In this document: positions 17,123 through 25,597 of the stretch, in pieces
Layout of the letters: each line of letters starts with the position of its first letter
Position numbering within the stretch: the stretch's first letter is position 1
Source of the DNA: Methylomonas methanica
GTDB lineage: Bacteria > Pseudomonadota > Gammaproteobacteria > Methylococcales > Methylomonadaceae
Direction of reading: 5' to 3'
Length of the DNA stretch: 64,000 nt
Assembly: GCF_001644035.1 (NCBI RefSeq)
Contig: NZ_LUUG01000122.1
Span: 1 to 64,000, forward strand
Notes under the pieces: model-generated
Told to the model about the DNA's origin: nothing
Databases searched by the model: none
The model's input: the letters and a program-made list of their open reading frames with translations, nothing else
Program-made: the position numbers and the translations under genes

Positions 17123-17359
17123 ATGCCCAGCCTCGTTGTTAGAAATCTTGATGAAACACTGGTTAAGGCTTTGAAAGCCAGAGCTGCCGCCCACCATCGT
17201 TCCACAGAAGCAGAACATCGCGCCATTCTGGCGGAGGTTTTGACCGGGCCGCAACGGAAATCTTTTACGGAAGCACTAGCCGCCATGCCCAATGTCGGCT
17301 TGGATACTGACTTTCTGCGTGTTGATACCGAGAGCGACTTGGCTGATGTATTTGATTGA
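17123..17359 (+). CDS. FitA/VapB-like ribbon-helix-helix antitoxin
   Basis: A 78-residue DNA-binding antitoxin. The start at ATG 17123 (MPSLVVRNLDETLVKALKAR) fits both the family N-terminus and a GGAG site seven bases upstream; a TTG at 17111 is less likely. The ribbon-helix-helix part is followed by EAEHRAILAEVL, typical of FitA-like proteins (DUF/Arc type). It should repress its own promoter and bind the PIN toxin encoded by the overlapping next gene. The two frames overlap by 14 bases. Confidence 0.88.
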   Translation: MPSLVVRNLDETLVKALKARAAAHHRSTEAEHRAILAEVLTGPQRKSFTEALAAMPNVGLDTDFLRVDTESDLADVFD

Positions 17360-17765
17360 CACGAATGTGATTAGCGAAATCCGCAAAGGCAGCAAGACAA
17401 ATCCGGGCGTTAATCAATTCTTTGCAGGCGTCGCCCAAAATGATCACAAGCTGTATATTTCTGTCGTCACCGTCGGTGAATTGCGGCGCGGTGTGGATCT
17501 GATTTATCACCGCGGCGATTTTAGCCAAGGCGAGTTACTCGAGAACTGGCTAAACCAGCTTATGCAGGAATATCGCCATCATGTCCTGCCTATCGACACC
17601 GAGATTGCACTGGTTTGGGGGAAAATGCGCGTACCAAATCCTCAACACCCATTGGATAAATTAATCGCTGCTACGGCGTTAATTTACGATCTTACCGTTG
17701 TCACCCGGAATGTTGGTGACTTTGCCGGCACAGGAATTCGGGTCCTCAATCCATTCACGGATTAA
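17346..17765 (+). CDS. FitB/VapC-like PIN-domain toxin ribonuclease
   Basis: A 139-residue PIN-domain protein beginning MYLIDTNVISEIRKG, which holds the first conserved Asp and the Glu; further acidic residues come in the central IDTEIALVWGKMR segment and the C-terminal LTVVTRNVGDFAGTGIRVLNP. These enzymes cut specific RNAs, often tRNAs, when free of antitoxin. The longer frame from 17292 lies inside the antitoxin gene and is not needed. The module is complete and apparently intact. Its stop overlaps by four bases the end of the convergent methyltransferase gene. Confidence 0.9.
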   Translation: MYLIDTNVISEIRKGSKTNPGVNQFFAGVAQNDHKLYISVVTVGELRRGVDLIYHRGDFSQGELLENWLNQLMQEYRHHVLPIDTEIALVWGKMRVPNPQHPLDKLIAATALIYDLTVVTRNVGDFAGTGIRVLNPFTD

Positions 17766-18679
17766 ACCGTCGCCCGCAACAAATTGCCGTAAAACAAGGC
17801 CTTGCCGGTTTTGCTCTGCATCCAGAGTTGTTTTATTTCGATTTGGTTTTTAGCAAAGCATGGGGCGGCGGTGTTGGCCAAATCCACCAATTCCACTTTC
17901 GGCGAGTAAGTATTCAGGATTAGAAACCCGCCGGGATTCATCAAGCCGCGCGCCGTTTCGATCAAGTCGGCCAGCTGATTTTCCAGTTTCCATTTTTCGC
18001 CCTTGGCGCCCAATCCCCAGGCCGGCGGGTCCATAATGATACCGTCGTAGCGGTTGCCGCGTTTCGACTCGCGCTTGGCAAATTTCAAGGCATCTTCCAG
18101 CACCCATTGGATGTCGGTCAGCCCGCTACGCGCCATGTTGTCGTTGGTCCAATCCAGCATTTGCTTGACCGAGTCCACGTGCACCACCTCCGCGCCATTC
18201 GCCCGCGCCACCAATGAGGCCGCGCCGGTATAAGCAAACAGATTCAACATTTTTTGCCCTGGCTGCAAATGTTCAGCGATAAACTTCCAGTTAGCCTGCT
18301 GCTCCGGAAATAAGCCGACATGTTTAAATTTGGTGAGTTTCAAGCCAAACTGCAATTGCTCGTAAACAATTTGCCAGTGGTCCGGTGAATTAGGCTTCAG
18401 ACTTTTCCAGCTACCTTGGGTGGATGATAGCTCTACAAACTCCCAATGCGCCCTATCCTGCCATTCTAGCCATGACCAACCCGGCTTGAACTGCGCTTGA
18501 ATCTCCGGACGGATGGTTATCACCTCGCCCCATCGCTCCAGCTTTTTACCGTCACCGGCATCCAGTAACTCGTAATCGGGCCAGCTAAGCGCGTATTCCC
18601 GATCTTCATTTCCAGAAATTGCTACGCTACTAGCTGGTTTGCTTGCAGATGATTGGCGGTGAAGTTGGTGGTTGGACAT
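17762..18679 (-). CDS. Class I SAM-dependent methyltransferase (RlmI/YwbD-like)
   Basis: A 305-residue protein with a Rossmann methyltransferase domain: MLNLFAYTGAASL (motif I, about residues 144-156), VVHVDSVKQMLDWTNDN (motif II) and IIMDPPAWG (motif IV DPPA). The motif set matches the PF10672 group of 23S rRNA cytosine-5 and related RNA methyltransferases. The target base is not known. The first about 25 residues are polar and variable, so the true start may be a later codon. It stands alone, convergent with the PIN toxin gene. Confidence 0.8.
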   Translation of the reverse strand: MSNHQLHRQSSASKPASSVAISGNEDREYALSWPDYELLDAGDGKKLERWGEVITIRPEIQAQFKPGWSWLEWQDRAHWEFVELSSTQGSWKSLKPNSPDHWQIVYEQLQFGLKLTKFKHVGLFPEQQANWKFIAEHLQPGQKMLNLFAYTGAASLVARANGAEVVHVDSVKQMLDWTNDNMARSGLTDIQWVLEDALKFAKRESKRGNRYDGIIMDPPAWGLGAKGEKWKLENQLADLIETARGLMNPGGFLILNTYSPKVELVDLANTAAPCFAKNQIEIKQLWMQSKTGKALFYGNLLRATV

Positions 18680-18788
18680 AATGGTGGACAGATGGAGAGG
18701 CTAGTTAAGCCGGCAATTTTATTCGCGAATGCAGCAGCACACCAACACTAACGGCGAATAAGCTAAGCAGAAACATCGTTTCGCCCCA

Positions 18789-19577
18789 TTAACCTAATTG
18801 GACAGATAACATGGCTATGGCGCCCAGCGTAGTTTTGTCGGTAAAAAAACTCAGCTTATCGCCTTCGTCTTGCAAACCCAGGAGGTACAGCAAGGGCAGA
18901 AAATGCTCGTCCGTAGGAATAGCCAAAGTTGCATCGCTTAACTCGCGGTATTTGATTAAAGCGCGGTGATCGCCTTCGGCAATCAATCGTTTAACCCGTT
19001 CGGCAAACGCTACAGCCCAGTCATGAGCGGTATCTCGCCAAATCGCTGCCTGCAAGTTATGCACGATGTTGCCGCTGCCGACGATCAACACGCCTTCGTC
19101 CCGCAGCCAGCGTAACGCTTTGCCCAGTTGATAGTGCTCTTCCGGCGACTTATTCCTATCCAGACTGAGTTGTAAAACAGGAATGTCGGCATTCGGAAAC
19201 ATATGGCACAAAATCGACCAGCTGCCATGATCCAGACCCCAGTCCTGATGCAGCTGGATAAATGGCATCTGGGCCTGAATCTTAGCCGCCAATGCGGGGC
19301 TGCCTGGCGCCGGATAGACAAAATCGAATAAGGCTTGCGGAAAGCCGTAAAAGTCGTGGATGGTCCTCGGTTGCGGCATTGCGGTAACCCAAGTGCCCTT
19401 GGTTTGCCAATGCGCGGAGACAGATAAAATGGCCTTGGGCCTGGGCAGGCTTTGTCCCAGCGCCGCCCAAGCTCGACGGAATTCGCTCTCTTCAATTGCA
19501 TTCAGCGGGCTGCCGTGACCGATGAATAAGGCCGGCATCCTAGGCAAGTTGCGGTTGTCAGGCTTGGCCGAATTCAT
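18789..19577 (-). CDS. ygiD: 4,5-DOPA extradiol dioxygenase-like protein (YgiD family)
   Basis: A 262-residue protein of the class III extradiol ring-cleavage dioxygenase superfamily. It has the YgiD landmarks PALFIGHGSPLNAIE, LSVSAHWQTKGTWVT, and LDHGSWSILCHMFPNADIPV; the histidines in these provide the metal site. The ATG at 19577 is chosen over 19592 because GGGAGTAGAG lies just before it. It is the last gene of an azoR-pirin-ygiD operon facing a LysR regulator; in bacteria such sets respond to quinones or other electrophiles. Physiological substrate unproven. Confidence 0.88.
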   Translation of the reverse strand: MNSAKPDNRNLPRMPALFIGHGSPLNAIEESEFRRAWAALGQSLPRPKAILSVSAHWQTKGTWVTAMPQPRTIHDFYGFPQALFDFVYPAPGSPALAAKIQAQMPFIQLHQDWGLDHGSWSILCHMFPNADIPVLQLSLDRNKSPEEHYQLGKALRWLRDEGVLIVGSGNIVHNLQAAIWRDTAHDWAVAFAERVKRLIAEGDHRALIKYRELSDATLAIPTDEHFLPLLYLLGLQDEGDKLSFFTDKTTLGAIAMLSVQLG

Positions 19578-19611
19578 CGTCTCTACTCCCATGAAAAGGT
19601 TTTGTTTGCTC

Positions 19612-20493
19612 CTAAGCGGCTGCGTTAAAGCGACCGGTCTGGTAATCGTCTATGGCTTGCTCAATCTGCTCGCGAGTATTCATTACAAACGGCCCGTGTT
19701 GCACGATAGGCTCGCGTAGCGGCGCGCCGGCCACCAATATCAAGCGGCTGTCTTGCTTGGCTTGCAAGATTACCCCATCTGCGGACGCATCGTTGTTCAG
19801 AACCGCCATGCGTTGCGCGGATACCGACCGCTCGGCCACAGCCACTTCGCCGTGATATACATAGAAAAAAGCGTTGTGGCCAACGGGCAGAGACTGGCTG
19901 AAACTAACGCCAGCCGATACATGCACGTCCAGAAATAGCGGTTCGGTATCAGGCCGTTGAATTGCCCCCGCTGCGCCATGGCTACTGCCGGCTATCACCC
20001 GCACCTTCACGCCATCAGCCGTGACAAATTCCGGAATCTGTTCGCTTTGCACGTCTTTGTAACCCGCCGACTGCATCTTCTCGGCGGCAGGCAGATTGAT
20101 CCACAACTGAAAGCCTTCCAGCAAGCCGTCTTTTTGCTCGGGCATTTCCGAGTGAATAATCCCGCGCCCGGCGGTCATCCATTGAATGCCGCCGGTTTCC
20201 AACAAGCCTTGATGACCGGCATTGTCGCTATGCCGCATCCGCCCGGCAATCAAATAGGTCAAAGTCTCGAAACCCCGATGCGGATGGTTGGGAAAGCCGG
20301 CAATGTAATCGTTAGGTTTATCGCTGCCAAAGGCATCCAGCATCAAGAACGGATCGAGCCGTTGCTGTAAGGCCTGGCCGAGCACGCGGGTCAATTTCAC
20401 GCCGGCGCCATCCGACGTGGCGTGACCCACCACCAGTTGTTCGATAGCGCGCGAATGCTGAACCACATCAGCTTTAACGATCTCTGCGTTCAT
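19612..20493 (-). CDS. Pirin family protein
   Basis: A 293-residue bicupin. The metal-binding motif HPHRGFETLTYLIAGRMRHS (two His, then Glu and His) and GGIQWMTAGRGIIHSEMP are intact in the N-terminal cupin. Some bacterial pirins act as quercetinases, others as redox or metabolic regulators. The ATG at 20493 has AGGAG eight bases upstream. It lies between azoR and ygiD in one minus-strand operon, a common grouping for quinone or flavonoid stress. Confidence 0.9.
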   Translation of the reverse strand: MNAEIVKADVVQHSRAIEQLVVGHATSDGAGVKLTRVLGQALQQRLDPFLMLDAFGSDKPNDYIAGFPNHPHRGFETLTYLIAGRMRHSDNAGHQGLLETGGIQWMTAGRGIIHSEMPEQKDGLLEGFQLWINLPAAEKMQSAGYKDVQSEQIPEFVTADGVKVRVIAGSSHGAAGAIQRPDTEPLFLDVHVSAGVSFSQSLPVGHNAFFYVYHGEVAVAERSVSAQRMAVLNNDASADGVILQAKQDSRLILVAGAPLREPIVQHGPFVMNTREQIEQAIDDYQTGRFNAAA

Positions 20494-20520
20494 CACTAAT
20501 CTCCTATAAAAGGTTAAGGC

Positions 20521-21120
20521 TCAGGCCGCCAACGCGGCGATTTGGCTAGCGGCGGCTTGCAAGGCCAGTTGTTCGGCATCGCCGCCCATCGCCAAACCTT
20601 CCGCGTAAATAAAGGTGACATCGGTCATACCCAAAAATCCCAAGACGGTACGCAAATAAATACTTTGGCTGTCGGTCTCGGTGCCGCTGTGTTTGCCGCC
20701 GGCGGTTTGGATGACATAAACCTGTTTGTTTTTCAGCAAGCCTTCCACGCCGTTTTCGGTGTATTGAAACGTCACTCTGGCGCGGGCGACGGCGTCTATC
20801 CAGGCTTTCAGTTGCGCCGGGATGCCGAAGTTATACATCGGCGCGGTCAGTACTAAAATATCGGCTTGTTGAATTTCGCTGATCAAGGCATCGTCGAGCG
20901 CCACCCGTTGCGCTTGCGCCGGGCTGCGTTGCTCGGCGGGCGTGCTCAAGGCGATTAAAGCCGCTTCATCCAGCAATGGATGTGGGGTTTTCGCCAAGTC
21001 GCGCACGGTCAATTGTGCGGCCGGCGCTTGCTGAAGTAAGCCGGCTACCAAGTTGTCAGCCAGACGGCTGGAATAGGCATTTTCGGCGCGGATGCTGGAG
21101 TTAATTTGCAGAATATTCAT
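20521..21120 (-). CDS. azoR: FMN-dependent NADH:quinone/azo reductase
   Basis: A 199-residue flavodoxin-fold enzyme. Residues near the N-terminus ([20 protein letters not shown]) bind the FMN phosphate, [21 protein letters not shown] (about 96-116) is the hallmark of the AzoR family, and the [20 protein letters not shown] loop contacts flavin. AzoR reduces quinones and azo compounds with two electrons, which avoids semiquinone formation. It is the first gene of the azoR-pirin-ygiD operon and diverges from the LysR gene, whose product is the likely activator or repressor. Confidence 0.93.
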   Translation of the reverse strand: MNILQINSSIRAENAYSSRLADNLVAGLLQQAPAAQLTVRDLAKTPHPLLDEAALIALSTPAEQRSPAQAQRVALDDALISEIQQADILVLTAPMYNFGIPAQLKAWIDAVARARVTFQYTENGVEGLLKNKQVYVIQTAGGKHSGTETDSQSIYLRTVLGFLGMTDVTFIYAEGLAMGGDAEQLALQAAASQIAALAA

Positions 21121-21200
21121 TTAAGTCTCCCAAATGTTTTTGACGTTGGGTTCACTATACGCCTCGATAATATTGGGCAGAAGACCGGAAAATGGATAAC

Positions 21201-21222
21201 ATTGTTCCACTGGAGGAACAAT
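21201..21222. promoter_or_regulatory. Likely LysR operator dyad over the lysR ribosome binding site
   Basis: A perfect inverted repeat ATTGTTCC-ACTGGA-GGAACAAT in the 103-base azoR/lysR divergent region. It fits the T-N11-A form of LysR-type boxes. The right arm contains the GGAGG ribosome binding site of the LysR gene (ATG at 21224), so the regulator would block its own translation start region while controlling azoR on the other side. Confidence 0.7.
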
Positions 21223-21223
21223 A

Positions 21224-22123
21224 ATGCAGATAGAACCCAACGACCTGTGGCTATTCGCCAAAATCGCCGACGCCGGCAGCTTTTCCAAAGCCGGCGAATT
21301 ACTGGGCTTACCGAAATCGACCTTGTCGCGACGCATCAGCAATCTGGAAAAACAGCTGGGCGAGCGCTTGCTGCAACGCACCACCCGGCAACTCAATCTG
21401 ACCGAACTTGGTTTGCGCTTGCTGCAACATGGCCGGCAAGTCAGCGAGGAAATCGAAGGGGCGATGGCGCTGGCGCAGCACCGGCAAATTCAGCCCAGCG
21501 GCGTGCTGCGCATCTCGATGCCCAACGATTTTGCCAATCTATTCTTGGCGCCGCTGCTGGCCCAATTCAGCGACACCTACCCGGCGATAGCCTTGGAGAT
21601 CGATTTATCCGCGCGGCGGGTGGATCTATTAAGTGAGAGTTTCGATCTGGCGATCCGGATGGGCGATCTACCGGACGACGCCACATTGACGGCCAAGCGG
21701 CTGAATCTGCAAACCTGGGGCTTGTATGCCTCGCCGCAATATCTGGCAAAACGCGGCACACCTGAGCACCCCGAAGCATTATTAGCACACGATGCCCTAA
21801 GCCTGCTGGCCGGCAATCGGGAAGCGCCGGCCTGGCAATTGACTAAGGGTGAACAACAATGGCTGGGCACGCCACCGGTGCGGATCAAGGCAAACTCGCC
21901 GGAATTATTGGTCAAACTGGCCACGCAGCATCAAGGCATCGTCGCCGCGCCGGACTCCTACGCAAGCACTTCCGTGTCGAACCAGGAACTGGTGCGGGTG
22001 TTGCCGGAATGGTGTTTGCCGCAAACCACCGCCTGGTTGGTGTTTCCGGGCCGGCGTTTGATGCCAACCAAAACCAGGGTGTTTATCGATTTTCTGGAGA
22101 CTAACATTAAAGCGTTTGGTTAA
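21224..22123 (+). CDS. LysR family transcriptional regulator
   Basis: A 299-residue regulator. The N-terminal winged helix (LWLFAKIADAGSFSKAGELL, then LPKSTLSRRISNLEKQLGERL) is followed by a linker helix and a periplasmic-binding-like effector domain (VLRISMPNDFANLFLAPLLAQF). It belongs to the AaeR/DmlR-like branch by appearance. It faces the azoR-pirin-ygiD operon and a perfect operator-like dyad overlaps its ribosome binding site. The final about 60 codons are present a second time at 24491-24678. Confidence 0.92.
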   Translation: MQIEPNDLWLFAKIADAGSFSKAGELLGLPKSTLSRRISNLEKQLGERLLQRTTRQLNLTELGLRLLQHGRQVSEEIEGAMALAQHRQIQPSGVLRISMPNDFANLFLAPLLAQFSDTYPAIALEIDLSARRVDLLSESFDLAIRMGDLPDDATLTAKRLNLQTWGLYASPQYLAKRGTPEHPEALLAHDALSLLAGNREAPAWQLTKGEQQWLGTPPVRIKANSPELLVKLATQHQGIVAAPDSYASTSVSNQELVRVLPEWCLPQTTAWLVFPGRRLMPTKTRVFIDFLETNIKAFG

Positions 22124-22204
22124 AGTATGTGGGATTGTTTTTACGCCGCAATTAGAGCAGAAAGCTGCGAGCAATAACGATAATTGAATATAGAGGAAAT
22201 TTGC

Positions 22205-23761
22205 ATGGCAATACCAACTAAAATCATTGAAAGCGATATAGAAATTTACGACATTTTAGAGCGCAAATTAATCAATATTTTCTGCCGAAAAATTGCCATA
22301 TGCATCTCTATTATTTTTTACTTTTTAACCCCGTATTCGACAGTACGAGCCGCCAGTTTTGACTGCCAAAAGGCTGTATCAAATATCGAAAAACTTATTT
22401 GCGCAAATCAAAAACTGTCCAGCCTTGACGATCAATTACATTCTACTTATAAAAAAGCTTTAGAAAGCAGGACAACTACCGATGAAGTAAAACAAGCACA
22501 AAAAATCTGGATGAAAGAGCGCAACGTCTGCACTGACACCGCTTGTGTCCAGTTGTCTTATGAAAAAAGACTTAACGAGTTAGTCGTATCTTCTCAATCT
22601 AAAGCTCCAGATCAGTTAAATAATTATTCACCACAATATGCTGAACAACCGGGGCCATGGGTACAGGTTTTTCCAGATTTCGTGTCTGAAATTCTGGTGA
22701 GAGAAGAGGATTACAAACCTAATCAACCGATAAAAATTGACTCAATACAAATTGTATTAACGAGTAATAATACGAAGTTGATATACGGCAGTCGAGACGA
22801 GGAGACCCCTGAGCAAGAACCAATTGCTTACGACCCATATAATTTGCCTACGGAATTTGGCGATTTTTCATATATTTTATACAGTCATTACCGATTAGCT
22901 TCGTATGCAAATGGAAAGATCGATCCTCACGATGGTTGTATTTATCCTACTGCCAACGAAATAAAATTTCATCGTCTGAAAAATGGCAGCTATTACAGCT
23001 GTGGTACTTTATTCAATCAATTAAAGCCGGCCATAAGAGAGAAGTTTGGAGAATGTGCGGCTAAACATAAAAATCCACTCCATTCCAAGAATGGTAGATT
23101 CTTTGTTAGTAACGATCAAAATGTTACTAAATGTATGACTTCGCTCGAATATGAGAGCAGGATAAACAATAGAATTAAAAATGCAATCGATATAGAGATG
23201 GATGTTTCTGGGTCGCATGCCGTAGGATATGCTTCCGTCATTCCTTATATTAAATTGGATCAAGAGCTTTTTCATTGTTCAGGTTATGGATTGCCTGTGA
23301 TTTGGCGTGATAATCGTTCTTGGACTAAACCTTATTTAATGAAGAAGCAATATTTAATCAAAACAGGAGGTTTTATTTCCTGTTTTGATACTAAGCGTAT
23401 TTTGGATGAACCCCGAGAATTCGGCATCTACTTAAATGAAGGAACAGTTTTGCTTAGGGGGAACGTATCGGTGTTACGGTTACGTTTGAGCGATGGCTCA
23501 ACCGGCGCGCCTCCATCCGTCGCACGCGGCTTTAACGATGGCATTCTTCAAAAAATTATTTCCGATACTCAAGAGTCGCCTGAAGATCTCTGTGAGTTTT
23601 TTAATTGTCCGGTTGCAGAACGAGTGGGCTGGCACCCGACGCCGTGGAAGGCGTTAAGACCGCCTGAAGAAAATGATAGGTTAACTAAAGAATTATTCCC
23701 TTATGTTATCAAGGCAGTGGATGGTTTGTTATTGGAGCAATTTGAATCCAAAAGCCCTTAG
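22205..23761 (+). CDS. Exported protein with an LprI-like N-terminal domain
   Basis: A 518-residue protein. The ATG at 22205 has GAGGA in front and is preferred to an earlier TTG. A long N-terminal arm leads into one hydrophobic stretch (about residues 31-50) ending in VRAA, a signal peptide or anchor. Next is an LprI-type lysozyme-inhibitor-like domain (FDCQKAVSNIEKLICANQKL, then AQKIWMKERNVC with paired cysteines). The large remainder, with further cysteines, I do not recognise. The gene is clearly AT-richer than its neighbours and lies between a LysR gene and a duplicated LysR tail, which points to acquisition. Confidence 0.72.
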   Translation: MAIPTKIIESDIEIYDILERKLINIFCRKIAICISIIFYFLTPYSTVRAASFDCQKAVSNIEKLICANQKLSSLDDQLHSTYKKALESRTTTDEVKQAQKIWMKERNVCTDTACVQLSYEKRLNELVVSSQSKAPDQLNNYSPQYAEQPGPWVQVFPDFVSEILVREEDYKPNQPIKIDSIQIVLTSNNTKLIYGSRDEETPEQEPIAYDPYNLPTEFGDFSYILYSHYRLASYANGKIDPHDGCIYPTANEIKFHRLKNGSYYSCGTLFNQLKPAIREKFGECAAKHKNPLHSKNGRFFVSNDQNVTKCMTSLEYESRINNRIKNAIDIEMDVSGSHAVGYASVIPYIKLDQELFHCSGYGLPVIWRDNRSWTKPYLMKKQYLIKTGGFISCFDTKRILDEPREFGIYLNEGTVLLRGNVSVLRLRLSDGSTGAPPSVARGFNDGILQKIISDTQESPEDLCEFFNCPVAERVGWHPTPWKALRPPEENDRLTKELFPYVIKAVDGLLLEQFESKSP

Positions 23762-23805
23762 TTGAATCATCTGTCCAGTTTGCATATTCGACCGAACCCT
23801 ACTCG

Positions 23806-24495
23806 TCAAAAAGTCAGCAACAAATCCGTCGAAACCAACAACTTCTGATGGCTGACACCAACATCGAACGTTCGCCAACCGTCGCAGATGTCGTAGCGCA
23901 CGCTAGGGCGCAAGGTCAGCCACGGCAAGGGTTTTCAGTTGGCGCCGACGGTGGCGGCGTAATAATTGGCCGGTTCGCTGGTCAACGCCGGTTTGCGGGC
24001 CGGCACGCCAACCCGGGCGCCATCGTCGTCGCGAAACCATTCCAGGCGCAGGCCCAAACCCAGGTCATCGAATAGATCGCAATTCAAATAGCCAACCACG
24101 CCATACCATTCGGCACTTTCGGCGCCGGCCGCCTTGGCAATCCAGCCATAATCGTGTTGCAAGGTTGCGTGCCAACGTAAGGACTGCCGGTCACCGCGCC
24201 GGCTTTTAGTTCCAGATTTTCATCAATCGAATAACTGGCCAGTAGGCCGGTATGCGAAAACGGTTCGCCGAACTGCATCGTATAGGAATGCGAGTAAAAG
24301 AAGTTATCCGGCGCGTTAACTGCTTCGTTACCAATCAGCGTGTAAAACTCGCCCAGCTTGATCTTCAAGCCGTTCCCAGGCGGCGCGAACAATTCAAGAT
24401 AGGCTTGCGGGAAGACGATGCCGTAGAGGCGTTGATGCAATAAATGCGCATCCCAATTGGTTGGCCGGATCGCCCATCGAACGAGTGTAAAAGGC
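23806..24495 (-). pseudogene. Decayed outer membrane porin (BBP2/OmpL-like)
   Basis: On the minus strand, three pieces join into the C-terminal part of a putative beta-barrel porin-2 protein: TRSMGDP, then TNWDAHLLHQRLYGIVFPQA in another frame through YSHSYTMQFGEPFSHTGLLA, then after a second shift near 24165 LQHDYGWIAKAAGAESAEWYG to NYYAATVGAN. A stop (TGA, probably from Trp TGG) follows at about 23939. The frame then continues KPLPWLTLRPSVRYD to VSTDLLLTF and a natural stop at 23806. At least two frameshifts and one nonsense change make it non-functional. The N-terminal half is absent. Confidence 0.8.
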
Positions 24496-24678
24496 ATCGT
24501 CGCCGCGCCGGACTCTTACGCCAGCATTTCCGTGCCTAACCATGAACTGGTGCGGGTGTTGCCGGAATGGTGTTTGCCGCAAACCACCGCCTGGCTGGTG
24601 TTCCCCGGTCGGCGCTTGATGCCGACCAAGACCCGGGTGTTTATCGATTTTTTGGACAAACATTTAAGCACCTTTTGA
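24491..24678 (+). pseudogene. Duplicated 3' end of a LysR-type regulator gene
   Basis: The last about 61 codons (GIVAAPDSYASISVPNHELV through VFIDFLDKHLSTF) match the end of the LysR gene at 21224-22123 almost residue for residue, and the DNA is also nearly identical over most of the stretch. No start or helix-turn-helix part remains. It directly abuts the broken porin, so a recombination junction lies near 24490. Confidence 0.85.
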
Positions 24679-24739
24679 ATCAGGCGCCATCGGCAACCTG
24701 ATAAACGGCAAAAACCGCCTGGCCGCATAGCTTATTTGT

Positions 24740-24766
24740 TTGACTAAAAATATCTGTGTCTATAGA
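24740..24766 (+). promoter_or_regulatory. Possible sigma-70 promoter for the VPLPA-CTERM gene
   Basis: TTGACT (24740-24745) and TATAGA (24761-24766) are separated by 15 bases, slightly short of the usual 17. They are the best match in the 148-base gap before the gene and leave a leader of about 50 bases with AAGGAG just before the start codon. Confidence 0.4.
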
Positions 24767-24826
24767 ATCCGCGCAGCCTAGCCAGAGGTTAGGAAGCCTG
24801 CCATTTCAACAATTCAAGGAGAACTT

Positions 24827-25498
24827 ATGTTTAGACTTTTGGCTATCGCACGCGGTGTCGCTCTGTTAAGCGGCATGATGGCGATTGGCTCCGCGCAGGC
24901 GACCGTGGTTGCTGGCGCGGACTACATCAAGACCGCAACTACTCATTACCTTATTAACTCAGCGGGAAGCTCGGCTACCTACACCCCGTCATTTATCGTA
25001 ATCGGCGCAGACGGTTCGGAGCCAAGTGAGAATTTTGGACCGTTCAGCATATCCGGGTCATTTGATGTCGAACGTTATCAAAGTACGTCAAGCTCTTCTG
25101 CAACGCCGGCAAGCAGCGGAATTACCGACAAGCTATTGTTTACCAACGCCAACGTCACGCTGAACGGCGCAATCCATAGCTTCGATTTCCCAAGCTTCTT
25201 TAGTCTTATGACTAGCGACACAGTATTTCAGTCGGAGCCTGCCTCTGTCGGTTGTTCTGTCCCACTGGGCTTTATCGCTTCCTGTGTGACAATGCCCAAC
25301 CCAAACCCATCGTCTTGGTCCGGAACCCTGAGCAATCAAGCCATAAGCATGGACGGCTTCGCGGCAGTAGATAACTTAAGAGCGGGTTACACCTATCACA
25401 TACAGGCTTCCGTGGTCCCGTTGCCGGGAGCCGTCTGGCTGTTTGCTTCAGTCCTGGGGCTTGCCGGGATCGCGCAAAGAAAACGGCGTAACCATTAA
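24827..25498 (+). CDS. VPLPA-CTERM (PEP-CTERM type) exported protein
   Basis: A 223-residue secreted protein. It has a signal peptide ending near AQA-TV, a Ser/Thr-rich middle of unknown fold with a single cysteine pair, and a C-terminal sorting tail: VPLPGAVWLFASVLGLAGIA followed by QRKRR. That tail is the VPLPA variant of the PEP-CTERM signal, recognised by an exosortase in the inner membrane, usually for export linked to exopolysaccharide. The exosortase is not in the window. A good ribosome binding site (AAGGAG) precedes the ATG. It is convergent with the SulP gene. Confidence 0.85.
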   Translation: MFRLLAIARGVALLSGMMAIGSAQATVVAGADYIKTATTHYLINSAGSSATYTPSFIVIGADGSEPSENFGPFSISGSFDVERYQSTSSSSATPASSGITDKLLFTNANVTLNGAIHSFDFPSFFSLMTSDTVFQSEPASVGCSVPLGFIASCVTMPNPNPSSWSGTLSNQAISMDGFAAVDNLRAGYTYHIQASVVPLPGAVWLFASVLGLAGIAQRKRRNH

Positions 25499-25597
25499 AC
25501 AGTCGGCAATGCGTCGAATCTGCCTAACACCCTTCTGCGCACCCCGCTGGATTGATGCAGAGCCAGTGTTTGACAGATTCTACGAACGTATTCCCAG

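Noticed and set aside
22184-22204. Earlier TTG start for the LprI-domain gene
   Set aside because: The ATG at 22205 has a GAGGA site at good distance; the TTG has none.
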